The position numbers and the translations under genes are program-made. Below are positions 57,641-64,000 of a stretch of 64,000 nucleotides of DNA, piece by piece. Position 1 is the first letter of the stretch; every line of letters starts with the position of its first letter. Location of the stretch: NCBI RefSeq assembly GCF_003711105.1, contig NZ_CP023865.1, forward strand, positions 7,671,001 through 7,735,000. Reading direction: 5' to 3'. This stretch comes from Actinoplanes teichomyceticus ATCC 31121. Its GTDB lineage: Bacteria; Actinomycetota; Actinomycetes; Mycobacteriales; Micromonosporaceae. The notes beneath the pieces are model-generated. The model saw only the letters and a program-made list of their open reading frames with translations. It did not search any database and had not been told where the DNA came from.

Positions 57641-58282
57641 TCAGAGTGACATGGCCATCTTTACCGCTTCGACGAGCGAGTCGGCGACCGGACGGCCCGA
57701 TTCACGCAGTCGGACAGGGTCGGTGAAGCCGCCGGTGTAGAGCACCGCGGCGGCGCCCACCGAGTCGGCCGCGTAGGCGTCGTCCAGCGAGTCGCCGATC
57801 AGCACCACGTCGCCGCCGGCCAGGCCCAGGCCGGCCAGATGACCGGCCAGGTGCCCGGCCTTCAGACCGCCGCCCACCTCGGTGCGCCGGCCGTCGATCC
57901 GGCTGAAGACCCCGGTCAGCCCGTACGTCTCCACGGCCGGCACCAGCTCGTCGTGGAACCACATGGACAGCAGCGACTGCGTTCCCGGCCACAGTCGGAT
58001 CGCGGCCATCGCGTCGGCCGCGAGGCTGATGTCGGTCAGGCCGAGCCGGTACGCGTCGTGGAAGATCCGGTCCAGCCGGCCGAACTCCTCCTCGTCCACC
58101 GCGCGGCCCAGCATCTCGGCGTAGAACTCGGCGACCGGGCGCCGGAAGGCGCGCCGGTGCTCGTCGGCGCCGACGGCGCGCGCCCCGACGGCGGCGAACG
58201 CCTCGTTGGTCGACGACACGACCAGGTGCAGATCGTCGAGCAGGGTTCCGTTCCAGTCCCAGACCAGGTGCTCAGCTGTCAC
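57641..58282 (-). CDS. HAD-superfamily hydrolase
   Basis: A 213-residue phosphatase-like protein with motif I VWDWNGTLLDD (DxN in place of the usual DxD second Asp, so activity may differ), motif II as SMW, motif III around GGLKAGHL and motif IV LIGDSLDDAYAA. Similar HAD genes neighbour rex and bldN in Streptomyces. GTG 58282 has TAATTT 7 bases upstream and no ribosome site: probably leaderless, with its own promoter inside the end of the glutaredoxin gene. Confidence 0.86.
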   Translation of the reverse strand: MTAEHLVWDWNGTLLDDLHLVVSSTNEAFAAVGARAVGADEHRRAFRRPVAEFYAEMLGRAVDEEEFGRLDRIFHDAYRLGLTDISLAADAMAAIRLWPGTQSLLSMWFHDELVPAVETYGLTGVFSRIDGRRTEVGGGLKAGHLAGHLAGLGLAGGDVVLIGDSLDDAYAADSVGAAAVLYTGGFTDPVRLRESGRPVADSLVEAVKMAMSL

Positions 58283-58289
58283 GAGGGCA

Positions 58290-58295
58290 AAATTA
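58290..58295 (-). promoter_or_regulatory. -10 box of leaderless HAD transcript
   Basis: TAATTT on the minus strand, 7 bases before the GTG at 58282; it overlaps the TAA stop of the glutaredoxin gene. Confidence 0.55.
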
Positions 58296-58541
58296 CAGGT
58301 GCGGCTCGCCCGGCTGTCGAGCCAGATCCCGCAGCAGCCGGGCCTCCTCGATCCGCCAGTAACCGTGCTCCTTGCCGTCCAGCAGGACCACCGGCACCCG
58401 GTCGCCGTAGTCGCGCTCCAGCTCGATCGACGAGTCGACGTCCACCCGGGTCCAGTCGCCGGGGGCGATCCGGTCCAGCGTCTGCTCGGCGACCTCGCAC
58501 AGGTGGCAGCCGGTCCGGCTGATCAGGGTGAGACGGGTCAT
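58293..58541 (-). CDS. Glutaredoxin-family protein
   Basis: An 82-residue thioredoxin-fold protein with the CxxC site TGCHLCE (Cys12, Cys15) and the cis-Pro in DRVPVVLLDG. The CHLC sequence is typical of the DUF836/glutaredoxin-like group found beside rex in Actinobacteria. The fold suggests thiol-disulphide exchange, perhaps with mycothiol. It overlaps the upstream ligase gene by ATGA. Confidence 0.9.
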   Translation of the reverse strand: MTRLTLISRTGCHLCEVAEQTLDRIAPGDWTRVDVDSSIELERDYGDRVPVVLLDGKEHGYWRIEEARLLRDLARQPGEPHL

Positions 58542-60055
58542 TCCAGCTCCCTCTTGCGGATCTTGCCGCTCGGCGACCGCGGCAACGACGTGACCAGTTC
58601 GATGGTCGGCAGCTTGAACCGGGCCAGCCGGGCCGCGCAGTGCACCTGCAGCTCGGTCACCGTCGGGGCCGGGTCGCCGGCGGCCACCACGTAGGCGTGC
58701 GGGCGCTGCCCGGTCTCCGGGTCCGGCCGGGCGACCACGGCCGATTCGGCGACCCGTGGATGCGCGTCCAGCACCCGTTCGATCTCGGCCGGGTACACGT
58801 TGAAGCCGTTCACCAGGATCAGCTCGCCGATCCGGTCGACGAGGATCAGGTCGCCGTCGCCGTCCGCGTAGGCGATGTCGCCGGTGGGCCACCAGCCGTC
58901 CGGCCCGGGCCCGCCGCGCCCGTCCGGCCAGTACCCGGCGAACAGGTTGGGGCCGCGCACCACGATCTCGCCCGGGTCGGTGCCGGCCGAGACGGCCGGC
59001 GCGAGGTCCAGCTCGGCGAGATCCTCCTCCGGCGACGCGCTGCCGTCCCGCCAGAGATCAACCCCGTTCCGGGTACGCAGGCGCAGCTCGACGCCGGGCA
59101 GCGGGCGGCCGATCGAGCCGGTCTTGTCCCGGTCGCTGACCGCGGTGGTGGTCAGCACCGGGGCGCACTCGGTCAGGCCGTACCCGATCAGGACGGGCTT
59201 GCCGGTGGCGGCCCGGTAGCGCGCCGCGGTCGCCCGGTCCAGCGGCGCCGCGCCGCACACCGCGGTCCGCACGCCGCGCAGCGCCTCGGCCGCGTCCGGC
59301 AGCCGGGACCAGGCCTGGTACATCCCGGGGACGCCGACCACGACGGTCACCCCGCGGTCCTCGATCAGGCGCAGCGCGTCCGCCGGGTCGAACCGGTCGA
59401 CCAGCACGCCGGTGGCCGCGTGGCGCACCACGCTGCCCAGCCCGGTGTTCAGCCCGTAGGCGTGGAAGAACGGCACCGCGAGCAGCACCACGTCGTCCGG
59501 GCCGACCACCGGCGGCTCGATCCGGTCCAGCTGGTCGTGGTTGGCCGCCAGCGCGGCGTGGGTGAGCATGGCGGCCCGGGGCCGCCCGCTGGTTCCTGAG
59601 GTGTACAGCAGCACGGCGAGATCGCGGGCGGCGACCGCCGGCAGGCTCGCCTGGGCCGCGCCGTCGAGCCCCGGACCGACGCAGGACTCCGTCAGGCCCA
59701 GCCGCGACCGGTCGGCCTGTCCGATGACGATCAGCGCGCACCCGGCGTCGGTGATCGCGTGACGCACCTCGTCGGCGGTGTAGCCGGGGTTGATCGGCAC
59801 CGCGACCCGGCCGGCCCGCAGGGTGCCGAACCAGGCCGTCACGAAGTCCACGGTATTGCCGAGCACGGATGCGACGCGATCTCCGGGCGCCGTCCGCGCG
59901 GCCAGGAAACGGGCTGCCCGGTTGACCTTCGCATCCAGCTGCGCCCAGGTCAGGACGGTGTCCCCGGCGATCAGGGCCGGGGCGTGCGGGCGCCGGGCAG
60001 CGGCCTGCGCGACCGGATCGCGGGCGGGTTCCTCCACGACCGCCGAGTCTGGCAC
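58538..60055 (-). CDS. AMP-forming acyl-CoA synthetase-like ligase
   Basis: A 505-residue ANL-superfamily enzyme: P-loop LLYTSGTSGRPRAAMLTH, adenine motif GYGLTECAP, hinge DRIGELILVNGFNVYP and catalytic lysine region PRSPSGKIRKREL near the end. It should adenylate a carboxylate and form its CoA ester; substrate unknown. Two GTG starts are possible (60055 or 60037); no clear ribosome site. It precedes and overlaps the glutaredoxin gene, an unusual partner for a ligase. Confidence 0.88.
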   Translation of the reverse strand: MPDSAVVEEPARDPVAQAAARRPHAPALIAGDTVLTWAQLDAKVNRAARFLAARTAPGDRVASVLGNTVDFVTAWFGTLRAGRVAVPINPGYTADEVRHAITDAGCALIVIGQADRSRLGLTESCVGPGLDGAAQASLPAVAARDLAVLLYTSGTSGRPRAAMLTHAALAANHDQLDRIEPPVVGPDDVVLLAVPFFHAYGLNTGLGSVVRHAATGVLVDRFDPADALRLIEDRGVTVVVGVPGMYQAWSRLPDAAEALRGVRTAVCGAAPLDRATAARYRAATGKPVLIGYGLTECAPVLTTTAVSDRDKTGSIGRPLPGVELRLRTRNGVDLWRDGSASPEEDLAELDLAPAVSAGTDPGEIVVRGPNLFAGYWPDGRGGPGPDGWWPTGDIAYADGDGDLILVDRIGELILVNGFNVYPAEIERVLDAHPRVAESAVVARPDPETGQRPHAYVVAAGDPAPTVTELQVHCAARLARFKLPTIELVTSLPRSPSGKIRKRELE

Positions 60056-60415
60056 AAACCCCGCCGCGGCGGGGCAACGGACAGGCCGTCCGTTGCGGCG
60101 TGTGCCGTTTCGTCCCATGGTGGTTCTGCTACCGGATGCCGATTTCGGGCGGATTAGTGGCTTTGTGCGCAGCGCACATGGTGTGCGACCCCCCGTGTCC
60201 GAAGTCGGCGATACTTCCGGTCTGTGTAACGGACTCCACACGAACGGGTGAGGTCACCGGCGATTTCCGCGGGTTGCCCCACCCCTTTTGTATGCGAGTG
60301 ACCACCCTCATCCCGAGGAGGCCGCTGTGCCACACAAAGGACGGAAACGCCGCGAATCCCTGTCTGGCGGGACGGATTCGCGGTCGCCGCAGGCCCGCCG
60401 GGTTGAGGAGGCGCA
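60056..60415. other. Regulatory gap between ligase and bldN-like gene
   Basis: Near the ligase start are two GC-rich hairpins (CCCCGCCGCGGCGGGG at about 60059-60074 and CAACGGAC/GTCCGTTG around 60075-60095). The region also holds the palindrome at 60164 and the small ORF at 60327. Promoters for both divergent genes must lie here. Confidence 0.5.
60164..60178. promoter_or_regulatory. Perfect palindrome upstream of the bldN-like gene
   Basis: TGTGCGCAGCGCACA is a perfect 7+1+7 palindrome about 150 bp before the small ORF. It does not match the BldD consensus that I know. A dimeric regulator site is inferred. Confidence 0.45.
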
Positions 60416-60419
60416 GTGA
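60327..60419 (+). CDS. 30-residue leader ORF coupled to the bldN-like gene
   Basis: An ORF starting VPHKGRKRRESLSGGTDSRS has the strong ribosome site GAGGAGG 5 bases before its GTG. Its TGA overlaps the GTG start of the sigma gene (GTGA). The peptide is strongly basic. Coupled translation or attenuation of the sigma gene is inferred; no homologue is recognised. Confidence 0.5.
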   Translation: MPHKGRKRRESLSGGTDSRSPQARRVEEAQ

Positions 60420-61369
60420 CTCATGTGTACGCCGGGGACCCGTACCACCGCGACGTCCTCGCCGGGCGCCATGCCCTCACCGACGGCCTGAACGCCATCC
60501 GCGAGTCGGTGGACGGAATGATCACCAACGCGATCCGCGGCGACAGCCCGAGGCGCACCGGCAACCGCCGCTCGCTGAACAACTCACCGTCCGTGCCGCC
60601 CCCCGGCGGCAACGGCAAGTTCGGCGGCAACCGGCTCGGCACGCCGCGCCCGCCGTCCCAGCCGACCGCGGGGCAGCGCTCCAACATCGGCGAGCCGGAG
60701 ACCACCGGCGGCGAGCACACGGTCGTGCTGCCCACGCAGAGCAAGACCGGCCCGCCCACCGAGACCGAGCCGCCCCGGCAACCGGCCCGTCCGGACCCCG
60801 GCGACGCCGCCGCCGAGGTGTGGGCGCTGGTGGAACGCGCCCAGGCCGGCGAGGCCGAGGCGTTCGGGCTGATCTACGACCGGTACGTGGACACGGTCTT
60901 CCGGTTCGTCTACTTCCGGGTCGGCAACCGGCAACTGGCCGAGGATCTCACCTCGGACACCTTCCTGCGCGCCCTCAAGCGCATCGGCAGCTTCACCTGG
61001 CAGGGCCGGGACCTGGGCGCCTGGCTGGTCACCATCGCCCGGAACCTGGTCGCCGACCACTTCAAGTCCGGCCGCTACCGCTTGGAGGTGACCACCGGCG
61101 ACGTGCTCGACGCCGACCGCGAGGACCGTGGTCCCGAGGGCAGCCCGGAGTCCGCGGTGGTCGACCACATCACCAACGTCGCGCTGCTCACCGCGGTCAA
61201 GCAACTCAACCCGGAGCAGCAGGAGTGCATCGTGCTGCGGTTCCTGCAGGGCTTCTCGGTGGCCGAGACGGCACAGACCATGGGCAAGAACGAGGGCGCG
61301 ATCAAAGCGCTGCAGTACCGCGCCGTACGGGCGCTGAACCGGCTCCTGCCGGAAGGGTTCCAGTCTTGA
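60416..61369 (+). CDS. bldN: ECF sigma factor, BldN type
   Basis: A 317-residue ECF sigma with region 2 (AFGLIYDRYVDTVFRFVYFRVG, in part; DLTSDTFLRALKRIGSF) and region 4 (LNPEQQECIVLRFLQGFSVAETA, in part; GKNEGAIKALQYRAVRAL). The first about 135 residues are a disordered extension, matching the cleaved pro-sequence of Streptomyces BldN. BldN controls aerial-hypha genes such as chaplins. Position beside an RsbN-like gene and near rex-hem mirrors Streptomyces. GTG 60416 follows GAGGAGG. Confidence 0.92.
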   Translation: MTHVYAGDPYHRDVLAGRHALTDGLNAIRESVDGMITNAIRGDSPRRTGNRRSLNNSPSVPPPGGNGKFGGNRLGTPRPPSQPTAGQRSNIGEPETTGGEHTVVLPTQSKTGPPTETEPPRQPARPDPGDAAAEVWALVERAQAGEAEAFGLIYDRYVDTVFRFVYFRVGNRQLAEDLTSDTFLRALKRIGSFTWQGRDLGAWLVTIARNLVADHFKSGRYRLEVTTGDVLDADREDRGPEGSPESAVVDHITNVALLTAVKQLNPEQQECIVLRFLQGFSVAETAQTMGKNEGAIKALQYRAVRALNRLLPEGFQS

Positions 61370-61544
61370 GTCCGCGCCCCGGGATGTCGGTCCCCGATAC
61401 CCGATGGTCCGCTTCCGCACCCGTAACCGGACCCGCGTGTCGCGCGTTTGTCCGGATGCGACCCGTGGCGGCCACCCGCGGCCCGGTCGCCGACGCCGGC
61501 ATACGGGCCGGCGGGACACTCACGAGCGAGGGGAGGTGCCCACG

Positions 61545-62711
61545 GTGAAGTTCCCTTTTCCGAACTCCCGGAGCGCCGAGCGCTTCGCGGAGCAGGTCGA
61601 CGATCCCGATGGCGCCGGTCGGCACCAGGCCCGCGGCGAGGCCGCTGACGAGCTGACCGAGCTGCTGGCGCTCAGCCACCGCCTGGCCGCCACCCGGCCC
61701 GCCGCCCACGTCGACGCCGAGTTCCGCGTCGGCCTGCGCGCCATGCTGGTGGCCACCGCCGAACGGGACGGCATCGGCCGGACCGCCGTCGAGGCCGATC
61801 CCGAGCCGGTCGCCGAGCTTCCCGACCACGGGCGCCGCGCCATCTTCGGCCGCCGCATCCGCACCCGGGGCGCGATCGTGCTGGGCGTGGCCGCCGGGGC
61901 GATGGCCGTCTCCGGCATCTCCGCGGCCAGCGAGAGCGCGTCGCCCGGCGACGCCCTGTACGGCGTGAAGCGCTCCACCGAGCGCGCCCAGCTGGCCATC
62001 GCCGGTTCGGACGCCAGCCGCGGGCAGCTGTCGCTGGACTTCGCCCGCAACCGGCTGACCGAGGCGACCACGATGACCGGGAACGCGCGGGCGTTCCGGG
62101 ACGTGCTGGACGACATGGACGCGGACACCCGCAAGGGCGTCCGGCTGATCACCACCTCGGCGGTGTCGCGCAAGGACGCCAGGCAACTCACCACGCTGGA
62201 CACGTTCGTCGCCGAGCAGCGGGCGACGTTCCAGCCGGCGCTGGAACGGCTCACCTCGGTCAATCGCGAGCGCGCGATGACCTCGCTGGGCCTGCTGACC
62301 GACGTGGCACAGCGGACCGAGCAGCTGCGCATCGGCCTGGACTGCGAGCGGGTCGTGCCGGCCGGCTCCGACGTGCTGGGCCCGCGGCTGCGCGACTGCG
62401 GGGACGGCGAGCCCACCGACAAGACACCGCCGACGGCGACGCACTCCGGTGGCGACCGGTCGACCACCCGGCAGCACGGCCAGACCACCACGCCGAGCAG
62501 GCCGGCCCGCACCAGTCCCGCGACCGCCGAGCCCACCGCCACCACGGACGCGGTCGTGCCCGGCAAGGACACCACGAAGGCCTCGGTCAGCCCGACGCCG
62601 GCCGACCGCGCCAGCAGCCCGGCCCCGGCGATCGCACCGACCGACGTGCAGGACGAGTCGTCGCCGGAGAACGACGGCGGTCTGGGCCGGTTGCTGGACG
62701 ACCTGTTCTAG
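61545..62711 (+). CDS. rsbN: RsbN-like anti-sigma factor (DUF5667)
   Basis: A 388-residue membrane protein: N-terminal cytoplasmic sigma-binding part (1-105, ELLALSHRLAAT and FRVGLRAMLVATAE), one helix (109-127, AIVLGVAAGAMAVSGIS), a DUF5667 extracytoplasmic helical domain beginning ASPGDALYGVKRSTERAQLA, and a Thr/Pro/Ser-rich tail. RsbN of Streptomyces sequesters BldN at the membrane. GTG 61545 has GGGGAGG upstream. A 175-bp gap after bldN may hold a BldN-dependent promoter. Confidence 0.9.
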   Translation: MKFPFPNSRSAERFAEQVDDPDGAGRHQARGEAADELTELLALSHRLAATRPAAHVDAEFRVGLRAMLVATAERDGIGRTAVEADPEPVAELPDHGRRAIFGRRIRTRGAIVLGVAAGAMAVSGISAASESASPGDALYGVKRSTERAQLAIAGSDASRGQLSLDFARNRLTEATTMTGNARAFRDVLDDMDADTRKGVRLITTSAVSRKDARQLTTLDTFVAEQRATFQPALERLTSVNRERAMTSLGLLTDVAQRTEQLRIGLDCERVVPAGSDVLGPRLRDCGDGEPTDKTPPTATHSGGDRSTTRQHGQTTTPSRPARTSPATAEPTATTDAVVPGKDTTKASVSPTPADRASSPAPAIAPTDVQDESSPENDGGLGRLLDDLF

Positions 62712-62734
62712 GAGCGCCTTCCGCAGCGCACGGC

Positions 62735-62770
62735 GAGGGGCGGTGCCGGATCGGTCCGGGGCCGCCCCTC
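62735..62770. terminator. Bidirectional hairpin between convergent genes
   Basis: GAGGGGCGG (62735-62743) pairs with CCGCCCCTC (62762-62770), with an inner CCGG/CCGG, between the rsbN-like and acyltransferase stops. Confidence 0.65.
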
Positions 62771-62802
62771 AGTCGTCACTGGACGGTCCGGTACGGGGCC
62801 GG

Positions 62803-63786
62803 TCACCGTGCGAACGGATCCGGACGCTTCTGCAACAGCTCGTGGAGAGTGGCCTGAATCGTCTCCCGGACCTGGTCGGCCAGGTTGTAGACGACCAGCG
62901 GGTCGTCCGCGTACTCGGTGAGGTGCGCGGTCGGGATCGGCGGGCAGAACTGGATCAGCCACTTGCTGGGCAGCGGGACCAGGCCCAGCGGCCCCAGCCA
63001 CGGGAAGGTCGGCGTGACCGGGAAGTACGGCACCCCGAGCAGCCGGGCCAGCGGCTTCAGGTCGGCCAGGATCGGGTAGATCTCCTCGGCGCCGACGATG
63101 GCGACCGGGATGATCGGCGTACCGGTGCGCAGCGCCGCCGAGACGAACCCGCCGCGGCCGAAGCGCTGCAGCTTGTACCGCTCGGAGAACTTCTTGCCGA
63201 TGCCCTTGAAGCCCTCCGGGAACACACCGACCAGTTGGCCGCCGGTCATCAGCCGCTCGGCGTCCGGGTTGCAGGCCACCGTGGCGCCGGCCGCGCGCGC
63301 CAGCTCGCTCACGCCGGGCATCCGGAAGACCAGGTCCGCGCCGAGCAGCCGCAGGTGCCGCCGGCGCGGGTGGTTGTCGTGCAGCGCCACGGTCAGCATC
63401 AGGGCGTCCAGCGCCAGCGTCCCGGAGTGGTTCCCGACCACCAGACCGCCGCCGTCGGCCGGGACGTTCTCGATGCCGAACACCTCGGTGCGGAACCAGT
63501 CGCGGTAGAGCACCCGCAGCATCGGGTGGAACACCGACTCGGTCAGCTCCGCGTCGAAGCCGAACTCGTCCACGTCGTACGCCCCGGCGAGCCGGCGTCG
63601 CAGGAAGGCCAGGCCGCGGGCGATCCGGCGGTCCCACACGTCCGGCTCACCCGGCGGTGCCGGGCGCTCGGCGGCCGGCTTCTGCGGGATCGGGCGACGG
63701 CCGTTCAGCTTCCTCGGCTCGGGCGGCTCGGGCAGCCGGAAGTCGGCGTGCCCGGGGAGCATGTCACGGTACTCGTCCTGGCTCAC
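62803..63786 (-). CDS. Lysophospholipid acyltransferase-family protein (Rv0502-like)
   Basis: A 327-residue protein with a Pro-rich N-terminus, the block LAGAYDVDEFGFDAEL, catalytic-type motif VVGNHSGTLALD (His with Asp seven residues on, as in DGAT-like members), FPEGFKGIGKKFSERYKL and GRGGFVSAALRTG. It closely resembles Rv0502 of M. tuberculosis. It probably acylates a lipid at the inner membrane; substrate unknown. GTG 63786 lies 6 bases after the epimerase stop, as Rv0501-Rv0502 order. Confidence 0.9.
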   Translation of the reverse strand: MSQDEYRDMLPGHADFRLPEPPEPRKLNGRRPIPQKPAAERPAPPGEPDVWDRRIARGLAFLRRRLAGAYDVDEFGFDAELTESVFHPMLRVLYRDWFRTEVFGIENVPADGGGLVVGNHSGTLALDALMLTVALHDNHPRRRHLRLLGADLVFRMPGVSELARAAGATVACNPDAERLMTGGQLVGVFPEGFKGIGKKFSERYKLQRFGRGGFVSAALRTGTPIIPVAIVGAEEIYPILADLKPLARLLGVPYFPVTPTFPWLGPLGLVPLPSKWLIQFCPPIPTAHLTEYADDPLVVYNLADQVRETIQATLHELLQKRPDPFAR

Positions 63787-63792
63787 CAGCGA

Positions 63793-64000
63793 TCACGCCC
63801 TCGCGTCGGCGGAGTCGGCCGGGGTCGCGCCGGCCGCCGCCCGCGCCCGCCGGATGCCGTCCAGGATCGCCTGCTCGGCGGCGGCGAGCCGGTCGGCGGT
63901 GAGTGAGGAACCGGCCGGGTGCGCGCGGATGAACTCGTCGAACGCGGTGGCCGTGGTGCGCGGGGTGAAGCCGAACTCCCGGGTCAGCCGGGAGGTGTCC
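63793..64000 (-). CDS. NAD-dependent epimerase/dehydratase, C-terminal part
   Basis: The last 68 codons of a gene that continues beyond the window. The fragment DTSRLTREFGFTPRTTATAF matches the C-terminal substrate-domain end of extended SDR epimerases, followed by an Ala-rich tail. The partner order with the Rv0502-like gene points to an Rv0501 (galE-like) orthologue. Only the 3' part can be judged. Confidence 0.7.
   Translation of the reverse strand, partial: DTSRLTREFGFTPRTTATAFDEFIRAHPAGSSLTADRLAAAEQAILDGIRRARAAAGATPADSADARA

Overview
The window is very GC-rich (about 70% or more by eye) with strong GC bias at third codon positions, many GTG starts, short intergenic gaps and frequent 4-base ATGA overlaps. 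Gene content and order point to a filamentous actinobacterium of the Micromonosporaceae, Actinoplanes-like. This placement is inferred from protein resemblance and synteny, not from a search. Everything looks chromosomal; I see no prophage, insertion sequence, CRISPR array or plasmid functions.

Layout. 1-6 kb: a GAF protein with a degenerate histidine-kinase core, a DUF2199 gene, tRNA-Ala(CGC), then the conserved galU - glp (MoeA/gephyrin-like) - GNAT - glpR/sepX operon. 6-12.4 kb: a diguanylate cyclase with a repeat-filled extracytoplasmic domain, 5-formyl-THF cyclo-ligase, an FmdB/Ruc-type zinc-ribbon protein behind a CIRCE-like operator, an orphan RcpC/CpaB-like pilus protein and small membrane proteins. 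12.5-19 kb: Fur, DUF2236 oxygenase, RecB-like Fe-S nuclease, MarC, PHP, PH-domain and TrmH proteins. 19-31 kb: thioredoxin, an Rv2578c-type radical SAM protein interrupted by an intein, SDR, EamA, HAD, PhzF, MgtE-N/CBS, DUF1003 and Mrp. 31.6-36 kb: tatB, htrA, O-methyltransferase, leucyl aminopeptidase and DUF3117. This matches the mycobacterial Rv1220c-Rv1224 block, but no sigE/rseA pair lies between htrA and the methyltransferase. 36-45 kb: a PaaX-type regulator with enoyl-CoA hydratase, 3-methyladenine glycosylase, SRPBCC, an orphan nuoA, korAB and a K+ channel. 44.8-51.6 kb: a cyclase/STAND ATPase, a second FmdB protein, a lytic-transglycosylase-like protein lacking its catalytic Glu, and a double-GNAT protein. 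51.8-64 kb: the rex-hemA-hemC-hemD-hemB operon with a Rex operator in its promoter, HAD, glutaredoxin and acyl-CoA-synthetase-like genes, the bldN-rsbN developmental sigma/anti-sigma pair, an Rv0502-type acyltransferase and the 3' end of an epimerase gene.

How genes work together. Rex and heme synthesis form an NADH-sensing respiratory module. Glp and GlpR are a known divisome pair. BldN and RsbN are a sporulation sigma/anti-sigma pair. TatB and HtrA serve envelope protein export and quality control. KorAB feeds 2-oxoacids to ferredoxin.

Two window-wide patterns stand out. Many starts (at least nine) have a TANNNT box exactly 6-7 bases before ATG/GTG, suggesting leaderless transcripts; one divergent pair has two such boxes in a 27-bp gap. 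Seven of the gaps between convergent genes carry tandem or duplicated short repeats of unrelated sequence, often touching the stop codon, while the other convergent gaps are overlapping or hold hairpins.
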